Numbered from the stretch's first letter, positions 21,632 through 31,350 are shown. The stretch is DNA of 38,652 nt from CAYNLX01 sp964441535 (GCA_964441535.1 CAYTXQ010000001.1:1-38652); one strand, 5' to 3'. Translations and numbers: made by a program. The notes: a model not told the origin generated them from the sequence alone.

Positions 21632-24034
21632 ATGTTAGATAAGAAATATAATTTTAAAGAAAAGGAATTAAAATGGTTAAATTATTGGGATGAAAACAAA
21701 ATATATGAATTTAAAGAAGATGAAAGAGAAGTATATTCTATTGATACTCCTCCTCCTACAGTAAGTGGTAAAATTCATATAGGGCATATATTTTCTTTTT
21801 CTCAAGCAGAAATGATTGCCAGATATAAAAGATTATGTGGATATAATGTATTCTATCCTTTTGGATTTGATGATAATGGACTTCCTACTGAAAGATTAGT
21901 AGAAAAAGAATTAGGAATTAAGGCTCATCAAGTAGGAAGAGAAGAATTTCAAAAACATTGTTATGAAATATCTACAAAATATGAAGAAGAATTTATTAAA
22001 TTATTTAAAAGAATAGGAGTTTCAGCTGATTGGAATAATATTTATAAGACAGTAAGTCCGTCTACTACAAAAATAAGTCAGTTATCATTTATAGAATTAG
22101 TTAAAAAAGGTAGTGCTTATTATAAAGAAAGTCCAGCATTGTGGTGTAATGAATGTATGACTTCAATAGCTCAAGCAGAACTTGAAACAGAAACCATTGA
22201 TACTGTATTTAATTATATTAATTTTAAAACTGATGATGGCGAAACTTTCACAATTGCAACTACAAGACCAGAATTAATACCTGCTATAGTTTGTGTATTT
22301 GTTAATCCTTTAGATGAAAAAAATAAACATTTAATAAATAAAAAAGCAATAATACCAGTATTAGATATAGAAGTACCAATATTAAGTGATGAAAAAGTAA
22401 GTATGGATAAAGGTACAGGAATAGTTATGTGTTGTACTTTTGGAGATCAGACTGATATTGAATGGTGGAAGAAATATAAATTACCATTAAAAAATATATT
22501 TACTAATAATGGATATATTATTGATTCAGTAGAAAAATATGGTGGTATGAAAATAAAAGAAGCTAGAGAAGCAATAATTAATGACATAGATAAGATAGGC
22601 GCTTTAGTAAAGAAAGAAAATTTAACTCATGAAGTTCAAGTACATGAAAGATGTCACAAAGAAATAGAGTATACTATTATTAAACAATGGTTTATAGACA
22701 TAATTAATCATAAAGAAGATTTTATTAAATTAGGTAGTGAAGTTTCATGGAGACCTAAACATATGTATTCTAGATATTTAGAATGGGTAGAAAACATATC
22801 ATGGGACTGGTGTATTTCTAGACAAAGATATTTTGGAGTACCATTTCCAGTATGGTATTGTGCTAGTTGTGGTAATATTATTCTAGCCGAAAAAGAAGAT
22901 TTGCCAGTAGATCCTTTAGTAGATAAACCTAAAGAAGCATGTAAATGTGGCTGTAACGAATTCATTCCAGAAAAAGACATTATGGATACATGGGCTACAT
23001 CTAGTTCTACTCCAATGATTAATATGAAATATGGTGAAGTTGATAATTATGAATCTATATTAAAACCTATGAGTTTAAGACCTAATGCTCACGATATAAT
23101 TAGAACCTGGGATTTTTATACTATAGTTAAAAGTTTTTATCATTTTAATGAAATACCATGGAAAAATGTGATGTTGTCAGGATTTATACTTGCGGATAAA
23201 GGAGAAAAAATAAGTAAAAGTAAATCTAATAGTAAATGTGAACCAATATCCTTAATAGATGAATATAGTAGTGATGTAGTAAGATACTGGGCTGGTTCTG
23301 GTAAATTAGGAACAGATATAATATTTAATGAAGAAACTTTATTACGTGGTAAAAAAATTATAAACAAGTTATATAATGTTGCAAGTTTTATAAATATGCA
23401 TTTAGAAGATTATAAAGATTTACCATTCGATAATTTTGAATATATGGATAAGTGGATTATAGAAAAATTTTCTAATACTGAACTTCAATATAAAAAATAT
23501 TTGGAAGATTATGAAATTGGTCTTGCTCTTAATGTATTAGAGAAATTCTTTTGGAATTTCTGTGATAATTATATTGAGATTGTTAAACACAGACTTTATA
23601 GACCTGAAGAATTTAAAGAAGGAGCTAGACTTTCTGGTCAGAAAACCATATATATACTTCTATATAAAATACTTCAAGATTTTTCTATATTCTTTCCATT
23701 TATTACAGAGGAATTATTTATGAATATATATCCTAATAATAAATCTATTCATTTAACTAAAATGGAGGATTTAAAATATAATTTTAAAGAAAATTATGGA
23801 GATAAAATAGTAGAATTAATAAGTGAAGCAAGAGGATATAAAACTAATAATAATGTATCTTTAAAAACTCAAATTAGTTTTATTGATATAGATGTTAATT
23901 CTTATTTAAATGAAGCATTAAAAGAATCAATAGATGACTTTAAAGCCACTTTAAATATAAAAGAATTGAATATAAATATAAAAGATATAGATTCTTATAA
24001 AATAAATGAATTAAAGTTAAATATAGAAAACTAA
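21632..24034 (+). CDS. valS: Valyl-tRNA synthetase, archaeal-like type
   Basis: 800-aa class I synthetase. HIGH motif at 49-52 (SGKIHIGHIFSFSQ), KISKS at 526-530, a CP1 editing domain with TIATTRPELIPA, and zinc-type cysteine clusters (ALWCNECM, WYCASCGN, CKCGC). The sequence GYNVFYPFGFDDNGLPTERLVE after HIGH matches archaeal-type ValRS (WDDNGLPTER), not the usual bacterial form with GTDHAGIATQ. It lacks the long C-terminal coiled coil of bacterial ValRS. Start is ATG 21632, after AAAGGAAAA, behind the T-box; the longer frame begins inside the T-box. It overlaps the convergent flippase gene by 4 bp. The combination of a Firmicutes T-box with an archaeal-like enzyme suggests ancient horizontal replacement of the coding part. 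Confidence 0.93.
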   Translation: MLDKKYNFKEKELKWLNYWDENKIYEFKEDEREVYSIDTPPPTVSGKIHIGHIFSFSQAEMIARYKRLCGYNVFYPFGFDDNGLPTERLVEKELGIKAHQVGREEFQKHCYEISTKYEEEFIKLFKRIGVSADWNNIYKTVSPSTTKISQLSFIELVKKGSAYYKESPALWCNECMTSIAQAELETETIDTVFNYINFKTDDGETFTIATTRPELIPAIVCVFVNPLDEKNKHLINKKAIIPVLDIEVPILSDEKVSMDKGTGIVMCCTFGDQTDIEWWKKYKLPLKNIFTNNGYIIDSVEKYGGMKIKEAREAIINDIDKIGALVKKENLTHEVQVHERCHKEIEYTIIKQWFIDIINHKEDFIKLGSEVSWRPKHMYSRYLEWVENISWDWCISRQRYFGVPFPVWYCASCGNIILAEKEDLPVDPLVDKPKEACKCGCNEFIPEKDIMDTWATSSSTPMINMKYGEVDNYESILKPMSLRPNAHDIIRTWDFYTIVKSFYHFNEIPWKNVMLSGFILADKGEKISKSKSNSKCEPISLIDEYSSDVVRYWAGSGKLGTDIIFNEETLLRGKKIINKLYNVASFINMHLEDYKDLPFDNFEYMDKWIIEKFSNTELQYKKYLEDYEIGLALNVLEKFFWNFCDNYIEIVKHRLYRPEEFKEGARLSGQKTIYILLYKILQDFSIFFPFITEELFMNIYPNNKSIHLTKMEDLKYNFKENYGDKIVELISEARGYKTNNNVSLKTQISFIDIDVNSYLNEALKESIDDFKATLNIKELNINIKDIDSYKINELKLNIEN

Positions 24035-25332
24035 GTCATATTAATATATGACTTTTTTAATTCTATATAATTATAATAAACTACAAATAAAATACTTGTT
24101 ATTTCTGCAATTACTAAAGAATATATTCCTATATGAAAGAAACTTGTTACAGTTAATACAATTGTTTTTATGATAACTCCATTTAATGTAATACGAGCAG
24201 TTTCTTTGGGTTTATCCATTGCCTGAAGTATACTGGATAAGGGAGCTTCTATATAAAATAAAAGAAAAAATGGTGCTAGTACTCTTATATAATTAATACC
24301 TTCTGTAGTATTAAAAATTATTTTTAATATAAAAGGAGCAAATATAAAGAGAAAAATATTACATATAAGACCTAAGAAAAAAGAAGAATATAATGATTGT
24401 TTTATTCTTTTTAAAAGCATTTTTTTATCTTTTCTAATAAATATTTTACTTACTTCAGGAACTAGCGAAGTGGTAATGGCAGCTAAAAAGAAAGATGGCA
24501 TTAATAAAAGAGTAATAGCATAAGCATTATATGTACCATATTCCATTAATATAAAATTTTTAGAATATCCCGTAAATAGTAATATATTAGTAAGTATTAT
24601 TGGTTCAAAAAAATATCCTATATTACCTATGAGTCTTGCTCCAGTAGTAGGTATACTTACTTTTAATGTATCCTTTACTATGGTAGGGTCTAATTTAAAA
24701 TCATTCTTATTAATTTTAACATTTTTAGGAAGAAAAAACAGAAATATTATTATTGAAAATATTTCTGATATAATATTTAATAAAATTAATCCTATGACAG
24801 CTAAATTAGTACTATATGATTTTAATATTGGTAATACAGTAATAATTAATATTAATCTTAATACTTGTTCTAAAACATTTGAAATAGCATAAGGACTCAT
24901 TCTTTGTTTTCCAAAAAAATAACCTTTTATTAAACTGGATAAGCTTACAAAAGGTAATACTAATCCCATTGATATTATATAGTCTTTAGTACTAGGCTGA
25001 TGTAATAAATTAGATGCGATAAATGGACTTGAAATAATTACTAACACTATGGTTATTATATTTATTAATAATACTAAAGGATATATTGATATTAATATAT
25101 GTTTGCTTCTTCTATTTTCTAAAGAAACTAATTTAGAAATAGAAATAGGTAATGATAAAGTAGCAACAGTAAGTAATAGTGAATATGTAGGAAGTACTAA
25201 ACTATATAGAGAAATTCCTGTTTGTCCTATTATTCTTGTATAAATTACTTTTATTATAAATCCTAATGATCTAGTAAGAAGTGAACCAACAATTAGTATT
25301 AATGTACCCATAACAAACTTATTATTTTTCAT
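24031..25332 (-). CDS. SpoVB/MurJ-like MOP-family lipid flippase
   Basis: 433-aa polytopic protein with about 12-14 hydrophobic segments, of the MOP superfamily (polysaccharide biosynthesis/SpoVB). The N-terminus MKNNKFVMGTLILIVGSLLTRSLGFI and the IYTRIIGQTGISLYSLVLP segment are typical of SpoVB and related cell-wall lipid flippases. Family members move lipid-linked cell-wall or polysaccharide precursors across the membrane. It is shorter than SpoVB (about 520 aa). Start ATG 25332 follows AAAGGAGA. It lies next to comN, divergently, as I recall spoVB also lies near the ComN gene in Bacillus. No other sporulation gene is in the window, so a spore role is not implied. Confidence 0.85.
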   Translation of the reverse strand: MKNNKFVMGTLILIVGSLLTRSLGFIIKVIYTRIIGQTGISLYSLVLPTYSLLLTVATLSLPISISKLVSLENRRSKHILISIYPLVLLINIITIVLVIISSPFIASNLLHQPSTKDYIISMGLVLPFVSLSSLIKGYFFGKQRMSPYAISNVLEQVLRLILIITVLPILKSYSTNLAVIGLILLNIISEIFSIIIFLFFLPKNVKINKNDFKLDPTIVKDTLKVSIPTTGARLIGNIGYFFEPIILTNILLFTGYSKNFILMEYGTYNAYAITLLLMPSFFLAAITTSLVPEVSKIFIRKDKKMLLKRIKQSLYSSFFLGLICNIFLFIFAPFILKIIFNTTEGINYIRVLAPFFLLFYIEAPLSSILQAMDKPKETARITLNGVIIKTIVLTVTSFFHIGIYSLVIAEITSILFVVYYNYIELKKSYINMT

Positions 25333-25341
25333 ATATTCTCC

Positions 25342-25370
25342 TTTAATATTTAAGTAATTTATTATATAAT
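25342..25370 (+). promoter_or_regulatory. Candidate promoter of the comN-relA-hisS-gat-pfl run
   Basis: TTTAAT (25342-25347), 17 bp, TATAAT (25365-25370). The same AT-rich stretch gives TATAAT on the minus strand (25366-25361) for the flippase gene, so divergent promoters overlap. The -35 is weak. Confidence 0.4.
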
Positions 25371-25415
25371 ATATATATGTTAAGTTATAGTTTTTATTAA
25401 AAGGGTGATTTATTT

Positions 25416-25703
25416 ATGGATGAAATTAAGTTTAATTCTTTAACAGATTTATATAGTAGACTTCTGCCTGCACTTAGATGTAGAAGTAATGAAATAAAAA
25501 GATTAGGTTATTCTTATATTCATGAAGAGGATATATGGAACTTTTTAAAAGAAACAAAATGGATAAATGATACAAATTTATCTTTAGCTGATATGGTAGC
25601 AAATATTATGGAAGCAAACGAATTAAATATAGATAATTATATTAAAAAGAGAATTGAAAATGAAAGAAGAAATATAATTAAAGATGAAGATAATTTATTA
25701 TAA
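25416..25703 (+). CDS. ComN-like post-transcriptional regulator
   Basis: 95-aa protein matching the ComN family (Pfam post-transcriptional regulator): LYSRLLPALRCRSNEIKRLGYSYIHEEDIW in two runs (12-41), then FLKETKWIND and LSLADMVANIMEAN. In Bacillus subtilis ComN controls comE mRNA and localises with DivIVA. No competence operon is in view here, so its target is unknown. It has the ribosome site AAGGGTGA and is followed after 12 bp by relA. Its position between a SpoVB-type gene and relA resembles the Bacillus neighbourhood. Confidence 0.8.
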   Translation: MDEIKFNSLTDLYSRLLPALRCRSNEIKRLGYSYIHEEDIWNFLKETKWINDTNLSLADMVANIMEANELNIDNYIKKRIENERRNIIKDEDNLL

Positions 25704-25715
25704 AAAAGGAATAAA

Positions 25716-27863
25716 ATGAATACAGATATTAAAATACTTGAATTTAAGGATTTAAAAGAAAAGTTAAATAGCTTTTCAAATGAAGAGATAAATCTTATTG
25801 AGAAAGCCTATAATTTTGCTTTTGAATGCCATAAAAATGAAAAACGAAAAAGTGGAGAAGATTATATACAGCATCCACTAAATGTTGCTTATATATTAGT
25901 TTCTTTAAATGTAGATTCAACTACTATAATAGCAGGTTTACTACATGAATGTCCTAAACATTGTGATATTAAACTTATTGAAGAAAAATTTGGTGAAGAT
26001 GTAGCTAGATTAATAACTAATTTAATTAAAATTAATGATTTAACTTCAAATGACAGTGAATCATCTATTTTATATGCAAGAAAAATATTAGTAGGTTTAT
26101 CTGAAGATGTAAGAGTAATATTTATAAAATTAGCCGATAGACTTCATAACATGAGAACAGTGTGGGCTTTAGATGCAAATTTTCAAAAAATCAAAGCCAA
26201 AGAAACATTAAATATTTTAATACCAATAGCACATCGTCTAGGAATTCATTCAATTCAAAGTGAACTAGAAGATTTATCATTAAAATATTTAAAACCTGAT
26301 GTTTATCAAAGTATACTTGAAAAATTAGAAGATTCAAGAGAAGCATTAAATGAAGTATTAAAAGATATGAAAGAAAATATTACAGAACTACTAGATGAAC
26401 ATGAAATAAAATTCAAAATAAAAGCTAGAGTAAAAAGTGTATACAGTATATATAAAAAGTTAGAAACAGGCAGAAAATGGAGTGAAATATATGATATTTT
26501 AGCCCTAAGAATATTAGTGGAAGAACCAACTGACTGTTATCTAGTTATAGGATTAATACATGCTAAATATAGACAAGTTCCTAAAAGATTTAAAGATTAT
26601 ATTGCTATGCCTAAAGAAAATATGTATCAGTCATTACATACATCAATATTTGGGGATAAGGGATATATATTTGAAATACAGATAAGAACTTATGAAATGG
26701 ATGATATTAATGAAAATGGTCTAGCATCTCACTGGTCATATAAGGAACATACATCTGCAAAAGTAAAGAATGTAATGGATCAGAAATTAGAAATGTTTAA
26801 AAATTTAATTGAATCTAATAATGATAATACTTCTGAAAAAGAATTAAATGAAGTAGTAAACAATGAATTCTTAAAGGAATTAATTTATGTATATACTCCT
26901 AAAGGAGATGTAGTAGAGTTACCTGAAGACAGTACTCCTATTGATTTTGCCTACAGAATACATTCAAATGTAGGAGAAAAAACAGTAGGGGCCATAGTTA
27001 ATGATAATATAGTTACATTAGATTATAAATTAAATGATGGTGATATTATTAATATAAAAACTAACAACAATAGTACTCCAAAAAAAGAATGGTTAAGTTT
27101 TATAAAAACATCTCAGGCTAAAAATAAAATTAAAGCATATTTTAGTAAAGAATATAGAAATGAATATATAGAAAAAGGTCAAAACTTAATAGAAAAAGAA
27201 ATAAGAAAAAGAAAATTACCATTTGATAACATCATTAATGATAAAAATATAGAAAAAATTAAAAAAGATTTAAAACTAAATACTTTGGAAGATATATATC
27301 TTTCAGTAGGTTCTTTAAGATATACTCCTAGTTATGTGTTAGATCTAATTGATAAAGATAAAAATGAAGTTAAAGATATGCTTATTACAAAATTATCTAA
27401 TAAAGATTATATTGATACAGAGAATTATAATTATAAAGGTAAAGTAATAGTAGCAGGTATCGATGACATAAAAGTTAATATGGCTAAATGCTGTAAACCA
27501 GTATTTGGTGAACCAATAGCAGGTTATATTACTAAGGGTTCAGGGGTTACAATTCATAATAAAGAATGTTATAATATAAAAGATGAGACTGCAAGACTTA
27601 TTGATGTTAAATGGAATGACAATACTCCTAGTAATTATATTACAGACATTACAATAAAAGCTTACAAAAAAGAAAATTCATTTTTAGAAATAGTAACAAT
27701 AGCTGGATTAAAAAAATGTTATATTGAAGCTTCTAAATCTAAAGAAGTAGATGATTATATAGTTTATAATTTAACTGTAAAAGTTGAAAGTATAGATAAT
27801 TTAAATAACTTTATAGATGCTTTAAAATCATTGGATTTTATTATAGAAGTTAGAAGAGGTTAG
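25716..27863 (+). CDS. relA: RelA/SpoT-family (p)ppGpp synthetase with a degenerate hydrolase site
   Basis: 715-aa long RSH protein. N-terminal HD hydrolase domain: His53 is kept, but the HDxxED motif reads H77-E-C-P-K-H82 (LLHECPKH), so the metal-binding Asp and the catalytic Glu-Asp are lost, although LADRLHNMRT with Asp141 remains. Synthetase domain intact: RVKSVYSIYKK, YDILALR, KRFKDYIAMPKENMYQSLHT and EIQIRT. Then a TGS domain (VYTPKGDVVELPEDSTPIDFA split, about 390-450), a zinc-finger-like CCKPVFGEPIAGYI region, and a C-terminal ACT-like domain. The prediction is synthesis without hydrolysis, unlike the usual bifunctional Rel of Bacillota. Followed by dtd and hisS, the standard order. 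Confidence 0.93.
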   Translation: MNTDIKILEFKDLKEKLNSFSNEEINLIEKAYNFAFECHKNEKRKSGEDYIQHPLNVAYILVSLNVDSTTIIAGLLHECPKHCDIKLIEEKFGEDVARLITNLIKINDLTSNDSESSILYARKILVGLSEDVRVIFIKLADRLHNMRTVWALDANFQKIKAKETLNILIPIAHRLGIHSIQSELEDLSLKYLKPDVYQSILEKLEDSREALNEVLKDMKENITELLDEHEIKFKIKARVKSVYSIYKKLETGRKWSEIYDILALRILVEEPTDCYLVIGLIHAKYRQVPKRFKDYIAMPKENMYQSLHTSIFGDKGYIFEIQIRTYEMDDINENGLASHWSYKEHTSAKVKNVMDQKLEMFKNLIESNNDNTSEKELNEVVNNEFLKELIYVYTPKGDVVELPEDSTPIDFAYRIHSNVGEKTVGAIVNDNIVTLDYKLNDGDIINIKTNNNSTPKKEWLSFIKTSQAKNKIKAYFSKEYRNEYIEKGQNLIEKEIRKRKLPFDNIINDKNIEKIKKDLKLNTLEDIYLSVGSLRYTPSYVLDLIDKDKNEVKDMLITKLSNKDYIDTENYNYKGKVIVAGIDDIKVNMAKCCKPVFGEPIAGYITKGSGVTIHNKECYNIKDETARLIDVKWNDNTPSNYITDITIKAYKKENSFLEIVTIAGLKKCYIEASKSKEVDDYIVYNLTVKVESIDNLNNFIDALKSLDFIIEVRRG

Positions 27864-27865
27864 TT

Positions 27866-28318
27866 ATGAAAGTAGTTATTCAAAGATGTAAACATAGTAG
27901 TGTATCTATTAATAATAAACTATATAATGAAATAGATAACGGATTATGTATATTAGTAGGATTTACTGATACAGATAATGAAGAAATTATAGATTATATG
28001 GTGAAAAAAATTATTAACTTAAGAATCTTTGATGACGAAAATGGAATAATGAATAGAAACATCTTAGAGACTGATGGCAGTATTCTATCTATAAGTCAGT
28101 TTACTTTATATGCTGATACTACTAAAGGTAACAGACCTTCATATTATAAAGCAATGAAATCTGAAAACGCTACAAAATTATATAATATATTTAATGAAAG
28201 ATTAAAAGATAAAGTAAATACAAAAACAGGTGTTTTTGGAGAAGAAATGCTTGTAAATATAGAAAATGATGGTCCAGTGACAATAATTATAGAAAAGAGT
28301 GATAATAATGATAACTAA
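27866..28318 (+). CDS. dtd: D-aminoacyl-tRNA deacylase
   Basis: 150-aa homodimeric enzyme that removes D-amino acids from tRNA. It has the N-terminal MKVVIQRCKHSSVSI, the SQFTLYADTTKGNRPSY active-site segment (about 78-94, SQFTL) and the second motif ENDGPVTIII near the C-terminus (NDGPVT carries the cross-subunit Gly-Pro). All key motifs are intact and the length is standard. It starts two bases after the relA stop with TTAGAAGAGG as ribosome site inside relA, and overlaps hisS by 11 bp, so expression is tightly coupled. Proofreading next to a synthetase gene is the usual arrangement. Confidence 0.96.
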   Translation: MKVVIQRCKHSSVSINNKLYNEIDNGLCILVGFTDTDNEEIIDYMVKKIINLRIFDDENGIMNRNILETDGSILSISQFTLYADTTKGNRPSYYKAMKSENATKLYNIFNERLKDKVNTKTGVFGEEMLVNIENDGPVTIIIEKSDNNDN

Positions 28319-29573
28319 ACAAAAAGGTACTAATGACATATATGGAATAGAGGCTAAAAAATGGCAGTATATAAATAACTTAATAGATGAATTATGTGAA
28401 AAATATAATTATAATTTTATAAGAACACCTGTGTTTGAAGCTACTGAATTATTTCATAGAGGAGTAGGTGAAACTACTGATATAGTAACTAAAGAAACTT
28501 ATGATTTTATAGATAGAGGAGAAAGAAATATAACTCTAAGACCAGAAGGTACTGCTGGAGTAGTAAGAAGTTATATAGAAAATAAAATGTATGGAGAAGC
28601 AATTCAGCCTATAAAATTATATTACAATGAAACAATGTATAGATATGAAAGACCTCAATCTGGTAGAGATAGAGAATTTGTTCAATTTGGAATAGAGGTA
28701 TTAGGAAGTAGTGATCCTTTAATAGATGCTGAAGTAATTTCATTACCAGTTAATTTATTTAAACTTTTAGGACTTAAGGGAATAAAAGTAAATATTAATT
28801 CTTTAGGAGATACCCAGTCAAGAAATAATTACAAAAAAATCCTAGTAGATTATTTTAAACCTCATATAGATGAATTATGTGAAGATTGTAGAATTAGATT
28901 AGAGAAAAATCCTCTAAGAATTTTAGATTGTAAAGTTGATAAAGACAATGAACTATTAAAAAATGCTCCTAGAATAATAGATTATTTAAATAAAGAATCT
29001 TCTGATAGATTTGAAAAAGTAAAAGAATATCTTGATTTAATGGAAATAGAGTATGTTGTAAATCCTAAAATAGTAAGAGGATTAGACTATTACAATCATA
29101 CAGTGTTTGAAATTGAAGCAACAGTAAAAGATTTTGGAAGCCAGAATGTTTTAGGTGGAGGAGGCAGATATGATAATCTAGTTCAAGAACTAGGTGGTCC
29201 ATCTACTTCATGTATGGGTTTTGCTGGTGGACTTGAAAGACTTATTATGGCATTAGATAAAGAAGATATAGCATTAAACTTAAATTTAACTACAGACTGT
29301 TATATTATGTATGTAAATGATGAAGAAAAAAAATATGCCGTAACTCTTTCACAAGAATTAAGAATGAATGGTTTTAAAACTGAAATAGAATCAATGAGTA
29401 GAAGTTTAAAATCTCAATTTAAAAATGCAGATAGACTTAATACTAAAATGTTGATTATATTAAATAGTGAAGATATCAAAAATGGAGTTATCAACATAAA
29501 AGATAATTTAACCAAAGAGGAAAAAAAGATAAAAGAAACAGAAATAATAGATTATTTAGATGCTAATATATAG
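28308..29573 (+). CDS. hisS: Histidyl-tRNA synthetase
   Basis: 421-aa class II synthetase. Start MITKQKGTNDI leads into motif 1; motif 2 is MYRYERPQSGRDREFVQFG (near 108-126); His-specific segments are LVQELGGPSTSCMGFAGGLERL (with class II motif 3) and RGLDYYNHTVFEIE (HisA motif), followed by the anticodon-binding domain. I chose ATG 28308 over the GTG three codons upstream, because AGAGTG lies at a normal distance before it. It overlaps dtd by 11 bp and precedes gatC by 10 bp. Confidence 0.97.
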   Translation: MITKQKGTNDIYGIEAKKWQYINNLIDELCEKYNYNFIRTPVFEATELFHRGVGETTDIVTKETYDFIDRGERNITLRPEGTAGVVRSYIENKMYGEAIQPIKLYYNETMYRYERPQSGRDREFVQFGIEVLGSSDPLIDAEVISLPVNLFKLLGLKGIKVNINSLGDTQSRNNYKKILVDYFKPHIDELCEDCRIRLEKNPLRILDCKVDKDNELLKNAPRIIDYLNKESSDRFEKVKEYLDLMEIEYVVNPKIVRGLDYYNHTVFEIEATVKDFGSQNVLGGGGRYDNLVQELGGPSTSCMGFAGGLERLIMALDKEDIALNLNLTTDCYIMYVNDEEKKYAVTLSQELRMNGFKTEIESMSRSLKSQFKNADRLNTKMLIILNSEDIKNGVINIKDNLTKEEKKIKETEIIDYLDANI

Positions 29574-29583
29574 GAGGTAAAAT

Positions 29584-29883
29584 ATGAGTAAGTTTACAAA
29601 AGAATTAATTAATGATTACTCTAATAAACTTCTTATAGGATTAACTGAAGAAGAAAATGAACTTGTATTAAGTGAATTTGAAGTAATTGAAAAAAATATG
29701 AATTTAATTAATGAAATACCCAATATAGAGAATGTTGAACCTATGACTCATCCTTTTGATTTATATGAAACTTCTCTAAGAGAAGATATTGATAGTGATA
29801 GCGAAGACATTGAAGATATATTAAAAAATTGTGATAAAAAAATAGATAGAGAAATCAAAGTACCAAGGGTGGTGGAAGAATGA
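29584..29883 (+). CDS. gatC: Glutamyl/aspartyl-tRNA amidotransferase subunit C
   Basis: 99-aa subunit that stabilises GatA and wraps the GatA-GatB interface. It has the GatC pattern LSEFEVIEKNMNLINEIPNIENVEPMTHPFD in two runs (LSEFEVIEKNMNLI and NVEPMTHPF) and ends with an acidic DSDSEDIEDILKNCDKKID and VPRVVEE. The start follows AGGAGG. It overlaps gatA by 4 bp. With gatA and gatB it forms the GatCAB amidotransferase that turns Glu-tRNA-Gln (or Asp-tRNA-Asn) into the amidated form, used in bacteria lacking GlnRS and/or AsnRS. Confidence 0.92.
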   Translation: MSKFTKELINDYSNKLLIGLTEEENELVLSEFEVIEKNMNLINEIPNIENVEPMTHPFDLYETSLREDIDSDSEDIEDILKNCDKKIDREIKVPRVVEE

Positions 29884-31349
29884 AAAATACTGCACCCAAT
29901 ATATTGGATTTAAGAAAAAAATTAGATAATAATGAAGTAACAAAAGAAGAATTAATTATAGAATTTTTAAATTTAGCAAATAAATATCAGAATATCTATA
30001 ATCCATTTGTAACTATTTTAAATGACACTAAACAAATAGTAGATAATAAAAACAGTTTATTAAATGGAATACCATATGCTATTAAAGATAATTTATCTAC
30101 AAAAGATATTCTTTCAACAGGTTCTTCCAATACATTAAAAGATTATGTACCTTTTTTTGATGCAACAGTAGTAAAAAAATTAAAAGCTTCTGGTGCAATT
30201 AATATAGGTAAAACAGTAATGGATGAATTAGGTATGGGAGGAACTGGTACAACAAGTAATACTGGAATAGTAAAAAATCCATATGATAAAACAAGAATAT
30301 CTGGAGGTTCTTCTGCAGGAAGTGCAGTTTCTGTTGCTTTAGGTATAGTACCATTTTCATTAGGTAGCGATACAGGAGACTCTATAAGAAAACCTGCAGC
30401 ATATTGTGGTATAGTAGGATATAAACCTACTTATGGATTAGTAAGTAGATATGGTTTATTTCCTTTTGCATGTTCTTTAGATCATGTAGGATGTTTTACT
30501 AGAAATGTTAAAGATGCTGCTATAGTAATTGATACTATAAAAGGTAAAGATGAAAATGATATGACAACACTTAAAGATACAGATGAATCATTATATGAAA
30601 AAATAGATGGTAAAGTTAATGGTAGAAAATTATTTTATATAAAAGAAATAGCTAATATTGAATCATATACCAATCCTTCTAAAGAATTAACTGAAACTTT
30701 AAATATTTTTAAAGATACTGTTAGTAAATTAAATGACATTGGAATAGAAGTAGATGAAATATCTATAGATAAGACTCTATTAAATGCTATATTACCAACA
30801 TATTTATGTATATCATGTGCTGAAGCCACAAGTAATTATTCTAATCTTACAGGTATTATTTTTGGACCTAGAGGAAGAGGAAAAAGCATAGAAGAAATTA
30901 TGCTAGATCACAGAACTAATGGCTTTTGTACTTTAATTAAAAGAAGATTTATAATAGGTAGTTATGTACTTCAAAAAGAGAATCAAGAAAAATATTTCTT
31001 AAATGCTTCAAGAGTTAGAAGATTAATAGTAGATAAAATGAATGAACTATTTAAAATTTATGATGGTTTAATTTTACCATGTGGTGAAATAGCACCATTA
31101 ATAGAAAAAGAAAAAGAAGTAATAAGTGAAGATGAGGATAGAGAATTGGCAGTATTAGAAAATCATATGGCTATTGGTAATTTCGGAGGATTTCCTAGTA
31201 TTACAATTCCTAATGGTTTTGTTGATAATCTTCCAATAGGTGTAAATATTACTGGTAAAGTCCTAGATGATGCAAATATATTAAATATAGCATATGCATT
31301 AGAAGAAACTCTGGATTTTAAAAATATGATTTCTAAGGGGGAATGCTAG
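29880..31349 (+). CDS. gatA: Glutamyl/aspartyl-tRNA amidotransferase subunit A
   Basis: 489-aa amidase-signature protein supplying ammonia from glutamine. Motifs are IPYAIKDNL (catalytic Lys), GGSSAGSAVSVALG (signature serine), and GSDTGDSIRKPAAYCGIVG, which holds the nucleophile Ser in GDSIRKPA where many relatives have GGSIRQPA. The Gly-to-Asp change is next to the nucleophile but I recall it in some low-GC homologues. PTYGLVSRYGLFPFACSLDH follows. The start ATG overlaps the gatC stop and gatB follows after a single base. Confidence 0.97.
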   Translation: MKNTAPNILDLRKKLDNNEVTKEELIIEFLNLANKYQNIYNPFVTILNDTKQIVDNKNSLLNGIPYAIKDNLSTKDILSTGSSNTLKDYVPFFDATVVKKLKASGAINIGKTVMDELGMGGTGTTSNTGIVKNPYDKTRISGGSSAGSAVSVALGIVPFSLGSDTGDSIRKPAAYCGIVGYKPTYGLVSRYGLFPFACSLDHVGCFTRNVKDAAIVIDTIKGKDENDMTTLKDTDESLYEKIDGKVNGRKLFYIKEIANIESYTNPSKELTETLNIFKDTVSKLNDIGIEVDEISIDKTLLNAILPTYLCISCAEATSNYSNLTGIIFGPRGRGKSIEEIMLDHRTNGFCTLIKRRFIIGSYVLQKENQEKYFLNASRVRRLIVDKMNELFKIYDGLILPCGEIAPLIEKEKEVISEDEDRELAVLENHMAIGNFGGFPSITIPNGFVDNLPIGVNITGKVLDDANILNIAYALEETLDFKNMISKGEC

Positions 31350-31350
31350 T

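Noticed and set aside
24629..25243. Two + strand ORFs antisense to the flippase gene
   Set aside because: They are shadows of a long polytopic membrane protein in AT-rich sequence, with no ribosome sites or family features.
30388..30396. Asp next to the GatA nucleophile (GDSIRK) as an inactivating change
   Set aside because: The nucleophilic Ser and catalytic Lys are kept, and I recall this variant in other low-GC GatA proteins, so loss of activity is not supported.
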